Source: Sporobacter sp963677825 (GTDB lineage: Bacteria; Bacillota; Clostridia; Oscillospirales; Oscillospiraceae). From it: 64,000 bases of DNA. Positions 33,841 to 42,237 of the stretch are shown piece after piece (within the stretch, counting starts at the first letter, position 1; each line of letters begins with the position of its first letter). Below the pieces are notes generated by a model. The model saw nothing but the letters and a program-made list of their open reading frames with translations. It was not told the DNA's origin and searched no databases. The stretch spans positions 1,488,001-1,552,000 of the forward strand of contig CAXXEF010000001.1 in the NCBI GenBank assembly GCA_963677825.2, read 5' to 3'. The position numbers and the translations under genes are program-made.

Positions 33841-36303
33841 CTATTTTTGGCGGAAGCGGCGCAGCCGCAGCGCATTTGTCACAACGGAAACGGATGAGAA
33901 CGCCATCGCCGCACCGGCAAATACCGGGCTTAACAGCGGCCCGCCAAACGCATATACGACACCGGCGGCAAACGGGATGCCGATCGCGTTATAAATAAAC
34001 GCCCAGAACAGGTTTTGCCGGATGTTACGGATCGTCGCGCGGCTGAGCGCGAGCGCCGTCGGGACTTCGTTCAGGTCGCCGCGCATCAGTACGATGTCTG
34101 CCGATTCGACGGCGACGTCGGTGCCCGTCCCGATTGCCAGCCCCACGTCGGCGGCGGCGAGCGCCGGAGCGTCGTTGATACCGTCGCCCACCATCGCGAC
34201 CTTTTTGCCGCTTTGCTGCAAGCACCTGACCTCACCGGCCTTATCCTGCGGCAACACCTCGGCGAGCACGTTCGTCACACCGACGGATTCGGCAATGGCG
34301 TTCGCCGTCGCTTGGTTGTCTCCGGTGATCATATACACGTCGATGCCGAGCCGACGCAGCTTATCGATCGCCGCACGGCTGGACGGCTTAACCGTATCCG
34401 CCGCCGCCATTACGGCGGTGAGCACACCGTCAAACGCGACGTATAAGAGCGTGCGCCCCGCGCCGGTCAGCGCGTCGGCGTCTTGGTCGGCGGCGCGCGT
34501 GTCGATGCCGCGCGTGTCCATGAGCTTTTTATTGCCGGCAAGTACCTGCCGCTCGCCGACGGCGGCGTCGATACCGTGCCCCGGCACCGCCGAAAAGCGC
34601 GCCGGCGACGCTATGTCGATGCCGAGCGCATCGGCGTGTTCGACGACGGCGCGGGCGATCGGATGCTCCGATCCGCGTTCGGCGCTGGCCGTGATCGTCA
34701 GCGCATCGCGCTCGGTAACACCGCCGTAAGTTCGGATATCCGTAAGCTTCGGCTTGCCCTCGGTGATCGTGCCGGTCTTGTCGAGCACGACCGTGTCAAT
34801 GCTGTGCGCCGTCTCAAGCGCTTCGCCGCTCTTGATGAGCACGCCCAGCTCGGCGCCCCGTCCCGTACCGGCCATGATTGCTGTCGGCGTCGCAAGACCG
34901 AGCGCACACGGGCAGGCAATAACAAGTACGGACACGAAGATCGTCAGCACAAAGCCCCAATCCTGTCCCGAAATCGCCCACGCCGCCGCCGCAACGACCG
35001 CGATGCCGAGCACCGCCGGTACGAACCAGCCGGACACGATATCCGCCGTCTTGGCGATCGGCGCTTTTTTGCTCTGTGCGTCCTCAACAAGCTTGATGAT
35101 GCGCGAGAGCGCTGTGTCGGCGCCGACGCGCTCGGCGCGGAATCGGAGCAGTCCCTCGCCGTTGATGCTCCCGCCCGTCACCGGACTGCCCGGTGCTTTT
35201 TCAACGGGCAGACTCTCGCCCGTCAGCATCGACTCGTCTGCCGAGGACACACCGTCTGTTACGACGCCGTCGACGGGGAACGCGCCGCCCGGCCGCACAA
35301 CGACAATATCGCCGACAGCGACCTGGTCGAGCGCAATTTCGAGCTCTTTGCCGTCTTTTTCAATCACGGCTGTCGTCGGGCGCAGCTTCAGAAGCTTTTT
35401 AATCGCGTCAGACGTTTTGCCCTTGCTGCGCGCCTCAAGGTATTTTCCGAGCATGACAAGCGTCACGACGACAGCCGCCGATTCGAAGTACAGCGACATG
35501 ACAAACGCCCCGTCACCGGCGATAATCCGTATCGTCGCGTATAGACTGTACAAAAATGCACTGCCCGTACCGATGGCAACAAGCGTGTCCATATTCGGCG
35601 CGCCTTTGAAAAGCGTCTTGAAGCCGCGCGTGTAGAAGCGGCTGCCGGCAATGATAACCGGTATGGTCAGCACGAGCTGCACCAGCGCAAATACGAGCGG
35701 ATTATTACCCGGATGCATAAACGCAGGCAGCGGCGCGCGAATACCGGGGATCATATGCCCCATGGCGATGTATAAAATCGGTGCGGCGCATACGGCCGCG
35801 ACGATAAAGCGCCGGCGCATCGTCTGCGCCTCGCGCGCTTGATAATCAGCCTGCTCGTCGCGGGCGTCGTCGGTTTCAATCTCGCGCGGCGTGTATCCGG
35901 CCTTTTCGATGGCGGCTTTAATTTCAGATAGCTTGACCGCCGCCGGGTCATACTCAAACACACCGCGATTCGTCGTCAGATTTACCACGGCGCTTTTGAC
36001 GCCCGGCAGCTTTCTTGTCACACGCTCGACGGCGGCCGAGCACGCCGCGCACGTCATGCCCTCGATCGCCAGCTCGGCCTTTTTATCCGGCGTCTCGTCG
36101 ATCAGACCATACCCGGCGTCCTCGACAGTTTTTTGAAGCGCCTCAAAAGAAAGCTTGTCCGTGTCGAACGTGATATCCAGCTTATCGGTGGCGACGTTGA
36201 CATCACACGCGTCAACACCGTCTAACTTGCACACGGCACGTTTGACGGCTGCCGCGCACGCGGCGCACGTCATGCCTGTTACGGCAAATCTTTTTTCGGT
36301 CAT
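33841..36303 (-). CDS. copA: Cu(I)-exporting P-type ATPase CopA
   Basis: An 820-residue P1B-type ATPase. It has two N-terminal metal domains (both GMTCAAC), eight membrane helices, the transmembrane metal motif CPCALG, phosphorylation motif DKTGT, the Ser-Glu-His-Pro (SEHP) nucleotide site and GDGINDAPAL. It exports Cu(I) across the membrane. The start is ATG 36303, preceded by GGAGG; the frame extends ten codons further upstream without a ribosome site. It is the first gene of copAZ. A TATAAT with TG extension lies upstream on the minus strand. A CsoR-type sensor gene occurs at 39295 but is not adjacent. Confidence 0.96.
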   Translation of the reverse strand: MTEKRFAVTGMTCAACAAAVKRAVCKLDGVDACDVNVATDKLDITFDTDKLSFEALQKTVEDAGYGLIDETPDKKAELAIEGMTCAACSAAVERVTRKLPGVKSAVVNLTTNRGVFEYDPAAVKLSEIKAAIEKAGYTPREIETDDARDEQADYQAREAQTMRRRFIVAAVCAAPILYIAMGHMIPGIRAPLPAFMHPGNNPLVFALVQLVLTIPVIIAGSRFYTRGFKTLFKGAPNMDTLVAIGTGSAFLYSLYATIRIIAGDGAFVMSLYFESAAVVVTLVMLGKYLEARSKGKTSDAIKKLLKLRPTTAVIEKDGKELEIALDQVAVGDIVVVRPGGAFPVDGVVTDGVSSADESMLTGESLPVEKAPGSPVTGGSINGEGLLRFRAERVGADTALSRIIKLVEDAQSKKAPIAKTADIVSGWFVPAVLGIAVVAAAAWAISGQDWGFVLTIFVSVLVIACPCALGLATPTAIMAGTGRGAELGVLIKSGEALETAHSIDTVVLDKTGTITEGKPKLTDIRTYGGVTERDALTITASAERGSEHPIARAVVEHADALGIDIASPARFSAVPGHGIDAAVGERQVLAGNKKLMDTRGIDTRAADQDADALTGAGRTLLYVAFDGVLTAVMAAADTVKPSSRAAIDKLRRLGIDVYMITGDNQATANAIAESVGVTNVLAEVLPQDKAGEVRCLQQSGKKVAMVGDGINDAPALAAADVGLAIGTGTDVAVESADIVLMRGDLNEVPTALALSRATIRNIRQNLFWAFIYNAIGIPFAAGVVYAFGGPLLSPVFAGAAMAFSSVSVVTNALRLRRFRQK

Positions 36304-36401
36304 ACACGTCCTCCTATCGGACGAAAGATACATACTTACATTATTATTATACCAGAATCAGCAAGAGATTCCGTGATGCATTTACAACAAAGCATAAAAA
36401 A

Positions 36402-36422
36402 CGCACCGAAATATTCGGTGCG
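36402..36422 (-). terminator. Terminator of the Ni/Co transporter operon
   Basis: CGCACCGAA / TTCGGTGCG around ATA/TAT, followed on the minus strand by six T. Confidence 0.85.
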
Positions 36423-36443
36423 CTCTTTAGTGTGATACTAATA

Positions 36444-37154
36444 TTATAAGCAGACGGCTTCGAGACCTGCCTCGTCCATCAGCTTTGCATTCGTAAACAT
36501 CACCGACGGATCGCCGTCGGCGAAGACGCGCCCGTCTTTGATCACAATCGCACGCGAGCAGACCTCCGCGGCAAAGCGCAGGTCGTGGGTGGCGATGAGC
36601 TTGCCCTCCTTGAGCTCTGTCAGAACGCGGACGAGCGCGCGGCGCGCCTTCGGATCTAAAAACGCGGTCGGCTCGTCAAACAAAAGGTGCGATGGCTGCA
36701 TCGACAACACCGTCGCGATCGCGGCCAGTCGCTTCTCGCCGCCGGATAGCTTCAGCGCCGACCGTGCGCGTAAATGGCCGATGCCAAGCGTTTCAAGCGC
36801 CTGTTCGGCACGCGTAATCACCTCGTTTTCAGTGAGGCCGAAATTGCGCGGGCCAAACGCAACGTCGTCGAGGATCATGGGCATAAACAGCTGATCGTCG
36901 GGGTTTTGAAAAACAAGCCCGATACGATGACGGATATCCCTGAGCGTCTTTTTGCCAAGTGCGACGCCGTCGACGGTAACGCTGCCGCTATGGATCGGCA
37001 GCACGCCGACAAGTGCAAGCAGCAGTGACGTCTTGCCCGCACCGTTCGCGCCAACGAGCGCAATGCTTTCGCCGTCAGCCGCAGTAAGGCTGACGGTATC
37101 GACAGCCGTCGTCCCGTCAGGGTACACGACGGACAGGTTGTTGATGTCTATCAT
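36444..37154 (-). CDS. cbiO: Energy-coupling-factor ATPase, CbiO/NikO-like
   Basis: A 236-residue ABC ATPase with Walker A GANGAGKTS, Q-loop, signature LSGGEKR and Walker B HLLFDEPTAFLD. The NPDDQLF segment is typical of ECF-type ATPases (CbiO, EcfA). It powers the uptake complex with CbiQ and CbiM encoded upstream. The start is ATG 37154 after AGGAGG; the frame is open 13 codons further upstream. It is the last gene of cbiM-cbiQ-cbiO. Confidence 0.93.
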   Translation of the reverse strand: MIDINNLSVVYPDGTTAVDTVSLTAADGESIALVGANGAGKTSLLLALVGVLPIHSGSVTVDGVALGKKTLRDIRHRIGLVFQNPDDQLFMPMILDDVAFGPRNFGLTENEVITRAEQALETLGIGHLRARSALKLSGGEKRLAAIATVLSMQPSHLLFDEPTAFLDPKARRALVRVLTELKEGKLIATHDLRFAAEVCSRAIVIKDGRVFADGDPSVMFTNAKLMDEAGLEAVCL

Positions 37155-37176
37155 AGCGCCTCCTGGGGCGGTGGAA

Positions 37177-37995
37177 TCACAGCAGCCGCGCAAACAACGC
37201 CGTCACGTTGACGACACGCAGCACGACAAACGGGACGACGACCGCGGCAAGGTATGCGTAGTCCGCGCCGGTCAGCTTTGCGCGGGTTGACGGCGGCGGC
37301 GGACCGGGATAGCCGCGGCATTTCATCGCCGCGTAGACGCGCTCGGCGCGGTCGACGCTGCGCACGAGCAGTTGCCCGACGGCGCTGCCCATATGGCGCA
37401 TTTGCAGACCGCGTCGCGCGCCGCTGCGCAGGCGGTACGCCGTCATCATGGACGCCGCTTCGCTTGCCAGCACACCGAGATAACGGTAGATCATCTCAAA
37501 CAGTGAGACGAACAGATCCGGCACACGCAGCCGCCGCAGCTGTCCTGTCAGCTGGTTCAGTGGCGTCACGGCGACAAGAATCAGTACTGCCGTCACGCTT
37601 AGAACTGTTTTAAGCACAATTGCAAAAAACGACACGACACCGGAACTGACCGCCATACCAAACACAACGGCAGCCAGCCGCGTATCAAAAATGATGTTTG
37701 ATACACCCGCCAAAACGCAAAACGGCAACGCGACCGCCGCACGGCGAAGCACCATCGACCACGGCGTATCCGACAGCGCCATCAGTATGGCCGGATAAAA
37801 AACGAATGGGATCAGCTGCCCCAGCTCGTCTCGGTCGAACGAGACGACCAGCACGATATACAAAAACGTCGATACAAGCTTAACGAGCGGATGGCGGCGA
37901 TGCACAACGCTTTGGCCGCCAGACAGCTGCTCAATTGAGTAGATGCTGCGGATTTTACTGGCAATATCAGCCGTCGCCGTCACGCCCCTCTCCAA
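37177..37995 (-). CDS. cbiQ: Energy-coupling-factor transmembrane subunit CbiQ
   Basis: A 272-residue integral membrane T-component. The N-terminal 50 residues are soluble; about five membrane helices follow, then the coupling helices with the Ala-rich AMKCRGY motif that contacts the ATPase. It links the metal-binding CbiM to CbiO. The gene ends 23 bases before cbiO and begins 80 bases after cbiM. A GC-rich hairpin (38028-38056) sits in the cbiM-cbiQ gap; its T-run is on the plus strand, so it should not stop this operon. Confidence 0.93.
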   Translation of the reverse strand: MERGVTATADIASKIRSIYSIEQLSGGQSVVHRRHPLVKLVSTFLYIVLVVSFDRDELGQLIPFVFYPAILMALSDTPWSMVLRRAAVALPFCVLAGVSNIIFDTRLAAVVFGMAVSSGVVSFFAIVLKTVLSVTAVLILVAVTPLNQLTGQLRRLRVPDLFVSLFEMIYRYLGVLASEAASMMTAYRLRSGARRGLQMRHMGSAVGQLLVRSVDRAERVYAAMKCRGYPGPPPPSTRAKLTGADYAYLAAVVVPFVVLRVVNVTALFARLL

Positions 37996-38027
37996 ATCTA
38001 CGGTGTTTGAGATTCAGTCTATACGCA

Positions 38028-38060
38028 AACCGCCGGCGCAGTCAAGCCCGGCGGTTTTTT
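38028..38060 (+). other. GC hairpin in the cbiM-cbiQ gap
   Basis: AACCGCCGG / CCGGCGGTT around an 11-base loop, with T6 on the plus strand only. On the operon's own strand it is followed by just three T, so it could reduce rather than stop transcription into cbiQ. Confidence 0.5.
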
Positions 38061-38074
38061 GTATACAGTCAATA

Positions 38075-39091
38075 TTACGCCGCTGCTTTTTTCTTTCGTT
38101 TCGACAGCGAAATCACAAGCCCCGCCGCACCGGCCAGCGCAAACGTCATCGCGCCGCCGACGATGCCGGACACGCTCGTACCGGTCGCCGAGCCGTCTTC
38201 CCCGGCCGAAGCGTAGTCGTAGTCGGGCAAAAATGCCGTCGCCGACTGGACGTCGGCCGCGCTGTCGTACACGCTGCCGTCAGCCGCGAGCTCCGTATCG
38301 CCGGTTGTATTGAGGATCGACCACTCCAGCCCGTCGGGATAGGCCGACGCAGCAGCGCTCAGCGCGCCGCCGATCACGACTGTCGCCGCAACAAGGATCA
38401 CCAGCACCTTTTTCATCGGCACACCGCGGCCGATCGGCGTACGCGCCGCGGCGCTGTCGAGGATCTCCGGCCGAACGCTGTGCACAAAACCGAGAATTGC
38501 CGCCGTCACAAGGCCTTCGACGAGGCCGATCGCCAGATGGATCGGGATCATCAGCGCCGTAAATGTGCCGAAAGGCAGCGCCGTCACGCCGGACGCGAGC
38601 GTCTCAAGAACAACGGCAAACGAACCGACCGCCAACGCTGTGACGGCCGAGGCGATCGACGCGGCGGCCAGCCGTCCACGCGTCAGGCCCTTTTTAACGA
38701 TCGGTTTGAAAACGAGCGGATAAACGAGCAGGCACGGGATCACGCCCATGTTGACGATATTGCACCCCAGTGCCAACAGGCCGCCGTCGGCGAAAAAGAG
38801 CGCCTGGATAACGAGCACCGCCGATATTGTCAGCAGCGCCGGAAAACCACCGAGCAGCGCGCACAGCAAAATGCCGCCGCCGATATGTCCGCTCGAGCCG
38901 GTACCGGGGATCGTAAAATTGATCATCTGCGCGGCAAAAACGAACGCACCGGCCACAGCCATAACCGGCAGCTTCTTATCGCCAATTTCATCTTTCTTAA
39001 TCTTCACCGCCGATACGGCAACCGATGCCGCACCGACAGCCAGCATCGCGCCGCCGACAGCCGGCGACAGCAGTGCATCTGCCATATGCAT
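38075..39091 (-). CDS. cbiM: Ni/Co-specific ECF substrate component CbiM/NikM with CbiN-like tail
   Basis: A 338-residue membrane protein. The N-terminus MHMADALLSP provides the Met-His metal site in which the second-residue His binds Ni or Co. About seven membrane helices follow; GSSGHIGGG holds another conserved His. The C-terminal 90 residues are a CbiN/PDGLE-type domain (YPDGLEWSIL) with a final membrane helix, fused here into one chain as in NikMN. ATG 39091 has GGAGG six bases upstream; the frame is open 57 codons further but lacks a ribosome site. The divergent neighbour is a CsoR-type sensor. No cobalamin riboswitch signature was seen. Confidence 0.92.
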   Translation of the reverse strand: MHMADALLSPAVGGAMLAVGAASVAVSAVKIKKDEIGDKKLPVMAVAGAFVFAAQMINFTIPGTGSSGHIGGGILLCALLGGFPALLTISAVLVIQALFFADGGLLALGCNIVNMGVIPCLLVYPLVFKPIVKKGLTRGRLAAASIASAVTALAVGSFAVVLETLASGVTALPFGTFTALMIPIHLAIGLVEGLVTAAILGFVHSVRPEILDSAAARTPIGRGVPMKKVLVILVAATVVIGGALSAAASAYPDGLEWSILNTTGDTELAADGSVYDSAADVQSATAFLPDYDYASAGEDGSATGTSVSGIVGGAMTFALAGAAGLVISLSKRKKKAAA

Positions 39092-39220
39092 AGCAATTCC
39101 TCCATCGTATCTTATTATTGTAACAATCATAAAACGCCGACAGATTCCCGGCAAGCCCCGAGGGGGGTCTTTTATGCAAATAAAGCGGCCGCGCCGCCCG
39201 GCGGCTATAACCGGCGAGGA

Positions 39221-39263
39221 TTGACGATTTTTGCTATTGGCGTGTATAATTACGTTATACACG
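39221..39263 (+). promoter_or_regulatory. Promoter and operator of the CsoR-type gene, facing cbiM
   Basis: TTGACG (39221-39226), 18-base spacer, TATAAT (39245-39250). A perfect inverted repeat CGTGTATAA (39241-39249) / TTATACACG (39255-39263) covers the -10. It lies in the divergent gap with cbiM. Confidence 0.6.
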
Positions 39264-39294
39264 GCGGTTGCTGCCGCCGAATCGGGAGAACATC

Positions 39295-39663
39295 ATGGTT
39301 AACGATCAATTCATGCGCGACGTGCGCCGGCACCATGCCGACAGCGAGCACCCGGAAGGTCACCACCACCACGGTGATCCGGCTGTCGGCAAGCATTCGC
39401 ATACACATACGAACACGCAGGCCGTACTGAATCGGCTGTCCAAGCTGATCGGCCATCTGTCGGCGGTACGCCGGATGGTTGAGGACGGGCGTGACTGTTC
39501 CGAGGTTCTCATTCAGCTGGCCGCCGTGCGCTCGGCAATCAACGGCACGTGCAAAATCATCCTGAAGGATCACGTCGACCACTGCCTTGTCGACGCGGTT
39601 AAAACCGGCGATATGGAAACGATCGACGAGCTGAACAAGGCCATCGATATGCTGATGAAATAA
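39295..39663 (+). CDS. CsoR/RcnR/FrmR-family metal sensor with His-rich tail
   Basis: A 122-residue four-helix repressor. The family metal site is visible as Cys in GRDCSEV and His/Cys in DHVDHC, a Cys-His-Cys set as in copper CsoR. The N-terminal 40 residues add a histidine-rich extension (GHHHHGD, KHSHTHT) of the kind seen in Ni/Co-related proteins. ATG 39295 follows CGGGAG. The operator overlaps its own promoter, and it is divergent from the Ni/Co importer and 3 kb from copAZ, so it may sense Ni/Co or Cu. The ligand set favours Cu, the neighbour favours Ni/Co. Confidence 0.87.
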   Translation: MVNDQFMRDVRRHHADSEHPEGHHHHGDPAVGKHSHTHTNTQAVLNRLSKLIGHLSAVRRMVEDGRDCSEVLIQLAAVRSAINGTCKIILKDHVDHCLVDAVKTGDMETIDELNKAIDMLMK

Positions 39664-39667
39664 AATA

Positions 39668-39697
39668 AAAGCCGCAGGGTTTTCCTGCGGCTTTTTG
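39668..39697. terminator. Terminator between CsoR-type gene and RdhA-like gene
   Basis: Arms AAAGCCGCAGG / CCTGCGGCTTT around GTTT, T-run on the plus strand and A-run on the other side. Confidence 0.88.
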
Positions 39698-39703
39698 TTT
39701 TGC

Positions 39704-40945
39704 TTAATCATAGTCGGGTGCGATGCTCCACGGCTTGCCGTCGCACTTCGTTTTTTCCACCTGTGCCATTCTGGCGATGTGACTGTCGTAATTAAATTCC
39801 GGCGCATCGACGTACCGTCCGTCCTTGTTTTCCAGCGGGAACCACCATTTGTTGCGATGCTCGTCCGTCTCGACGAAATTGCCGTCCTTCATCCGCGTAG
39901 CCTGCCGCGCGACGGAGTCGTACAGGTAATCCAAATTGCCGTCCCAACTGCGAAAATCTTCCGGACGGTTATCCGGCCTGTTCCACGGACACGCCTTGGC
40001 GCAGCACTGGCAGAAGTTACCCGTCGGGTTGGTCATGATGCCTGTATAGCACAGCTTATAATTATGACGATACGTTTCGTACCCGTTGTAAAGCTCCTTC
40101 GGACGATCGGAAATCGCGTGCATCGGGCACTGCTCGGCGCAAATCGTGCACGAGGCGCAGTAGTCCTGCAGGCCAAAGTCGATCGGTTTATCCACTTCAA
40201 GCGGCAGATCGGTCAATATGGCGGCGGCTTTGAACGCCGCGCCGACAAATGGATTAAGCGCGATGCCGAGGCGACTCCCCTCGCCGAGCCCCGCCTCGAT
40301 GATCAGCGGCGTAATCTGTGTTTTATACGTCCCCACGAACGACGGATACGCCGGATACCCGAGGTTTCGTATGTACGCGGCAAGATTCAGGCACTGCAGG
40401 CCGCACTGCTGATAAACCTGGAAGCTGACCGGATCGTCGATCCACTCGCGTCCGTACGACGCGCGGATGGTATCCGTGTGCTTAACATTGAGCACAACGA
40501 TCGCGTATCGATAGTCGGCCTCGATTGGCGTGCCGTCTGCGTCGGCTGTATACACACTCGACTGCGGCAGGCGGCACACACCGACCATGTCGGCGCCCAG
40601 AAAATACGCCAAGGATTTAATGTGCCGCGTCAGAATGTGTGGATCATCCGGTATGTCGGCTTTTTCCGGCGCAATTTCCAGCATCGGATAGTCGGCCAGA
40701 TAAAAGTGTAACCCCGTCAGGGCCGTCAGGATCGGCTCACGCTTCATAAAGCGCTTGGCGTTGTCTTTCACGGCTTGTCCGTACTCGCCGCGCGCCGCGC
40801 GCATAAATGCCGCGTCACGCAGGTTGCGCCGTTCGGTCGCGTCGGTATGATGCGTTGTAGCCGTCTCGACGCGCGGCAGCTTTTCCAGCGGATACGGACC
40901 AAGCTGCCCGTCACCCGTCAGAATTTCCCGATACTTAAAATCCAA
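39704..40945 (-). CDS. Reductive-dehalogenase-like corrinoid iron-sulfur protein (cytosolic)
   Basis: A 413-residue protein of the RdhA/QueG-like type. The C-terminal third has two cluster motifs: DYCASCTICAEQCP and, after a single Cys (KLCYTG), NFCQCCAKACPW. The middle region (about 110-240) matches the corrinoid-binding NADPH-flavin-reductase-like fold of RdhA. There is no Tat signal and no small membrane-anchor gene, unlike respiratory dehalogenases, so it is cytosolic. Start TTG 40945 follows AGGAGG by eight bases. Cobalt import genes lie next door, which suits a corrinoid enzyme. Its substrate could be an organohalide or something else. Confidence 0.82.
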   Translation of the reverse strand: MDFKYREILTGDGQLGPYPLEKLPRVETATTHHTDATERRNLRDAAFMRAARGEYGQAVKDNAKRFMKREPILTALTGLHFYLADYPMLEIAPEKADIPDDPHILTRHIKSLAYFLGADMVGVCRLPQSSVYTADADGTPIEADYRYAIVVLNVKHTDTIRASYGREWIDDPVSFQVYQQCGLQCLNLAAYIRNLGYPAYPSFVGTYKTQITPLIIEAGLGEGSRLGIALNPFVGAAFKAAAILTDLPLEVDKPIDFGLQDYCASCTICAEQCPMHAISDRPKELYNGYETYRHNYKLCYTGIMTNPTGNFCQCCAKACPWNRPDNRPEDFRSWDGNLDYLYDSVARQATRMKDGNFVETDEHRNKWWFPLENKDGRYVDAPEFNYDSHIARMAQVEKTKCDGKPWSIAPDYD

Positions 40946-41190
40946 TCCTACGTCCTCCTGTCCTTTTTCGGCCCATGCCGATTACCTGCTTTACGATCGG
41001 TGTTTGCATCATCGCATCGCTGCCGCCGAGGCTTAAAGTGCCACGATATCGACGTTTTCCTTATAGAGGTATTATACAAAACGCCGGAGCCGCCTTCAAG
41101 CCCGCAAACGGACAAATCATCTGCCTTGAAAGTCTTTCCGGCTATGGGTATAATAAATGTAAAACGCCGTGCGTACATAAAGGAGCTGCT

Positions 41191-42141
41191 ATGATCGTAT
41201 CACTACTGATCTGGGAAACCCCGTATATACCGGCAATGGCATCGTGTCTGGGTGAAGAAATCGTCGAATGCCGCACGAAAGAGGCGGCGCTTGAAGCCTT
41301 ACCGGACGCGGATATCGCCGTCGTCATGGGCGGCGGCGGCTTGCTACTAGACGACGACCTGCTCGACGCTGCCAAAAAGCTCAAGGTCGTGCTGAGCATC
41401 AGCGCCGGCATCGAAAAGCTGCCGATGCTGAAACTGCACGAGCGCGGCATCGCCGTGTGCAATTCCAAAGGCGCACAGGCTGGATCGATCGCCGAGTTTG
41501 TCCTCGGCGCGATGCTCTGCGTCAGTCACGATTTTCCGCTGTTTATGCGCAATCAGCAAAAATCCGTCTGGCAGACGGTTTTTACCGGTCAGGATCTCGA
41601 CGGTAAAACGCTCATCATCGTGGGCGCAGGCAATATCGGTCAAGCAGTCGCGCGCCGCGCCAAAGCCTTTAATATGACCGTGCTGGGCATTAAGCGCCGC
41701 CCCGCCCCGCTCGAGCACTTCGACGCCGTCTACGCGACCGACGCGCTCACAGACGTGCTGCCAAGGGCCGACTACGTCGTGCTCACAACGCCGCTCACAC
41801 CGGATACGTACCGCCTCATCGGCGCCGACGCTTTCGACGCGATGAAGCCATCGGCTGTATTCATCAATGTCTCGCGCGGCGATATCGTCGACGAGAGCGC
41901 CTTGATCAGCGCGCTGCAAATGAAGCAGATCGCCGGCGCCGTGCTCGACGTGTTCCACACCGAGCCGCTCCCACCGGGCAGTCCGTTCTGGACGATGGAA
42001 AACGTGCTCGTTACACCGCATAGCTCCGGGCCGACGGATAACGCCGAACGCAAAACGATCGAGCTTTTATGCGAAAACGTTCGGCGCTTCCAAAACGGGC
42101 AGCCGCTGCTGTGTCAAGTTGAAAAAGGCAGCTACTATTAA
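41191..42141 (+). CDS. D-2-hydroxyacid dehydrogenase
   Basis: A 316-residue NAD(P)-dependent dehydrogenase of the D-isomer family. The Rossmann motif is GAGNIGQAVARRAKAF, catalytic Arg in NVSRGDIVDE, Glu in FHTEPLPPGSP and His in VTPHSSG. It reduces 2-keto acids to D-2-hydroxyacids or the reverse; the substrate is not clear. ATG 41191 follows AAAGGAG. It is divergent from the RdhA-like gene across 245 bases, and shares no obvious operon. Confidence 0.9.
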   Translation: MIVSLLIWETPYIPAMASCLGEEIVECRTKEAALEALPDADIAVVMGGGGLLLDDDLLDAAKKLKVVLSISAGIEKLPMLKLHERGIAVCNSKGAQAGSIAEFVLGAMLCVSHDFPLFMRNQQKSVWQTVFTGQDLDGKTLIIVGAGNIGQAVARRAKAFNMTVLGIKRRPAPLEHFDAVYATDALTDVLPRADYVVLTTPLTPDTYRLIGADAFDAMKPSAVFINVSRGDIVDESALISALQMKQIAGAVLDVFHTEPLPPGSPFWTMENVLVTPHSSGPTDNAERKTIELLCENVRRFQNGQPLLCQVEKGSYY

Positions 42142-42195
42142 TAAGGCTGCGATTTGCTATGCTTTAATCCCGGCACGAGTCGAACACACTCAATA

Positions 42196-42230
42196 AAAAG
42201 TGCCTCAGCTATCGGCTGAGGCACTTTTCT
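42196..42230. terminator. Terminator between convergent genes
   Basis: Arms AAAAGTGCCTCAGC / GCTGAGGCACTTTT around TATCG. Confidence 0.88.
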
Positions 42231-42237
42231 GTTACAA

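Noticed and set aside
39092..39294. Possible cobalamin or Ni/Co riboswitch before cbiM
   Set aside because: The conserved boxes of these riboswitches were not found; the only clear element is the palindrome belonging to the divergent CsoR-type promoter.
39704..40945. Respiratory reductive dehalogenase
   Set aside because: No twin-arginine signal and no adjacent membrane-anchor gene; kept as a cytosolic RdhA-like protein only.
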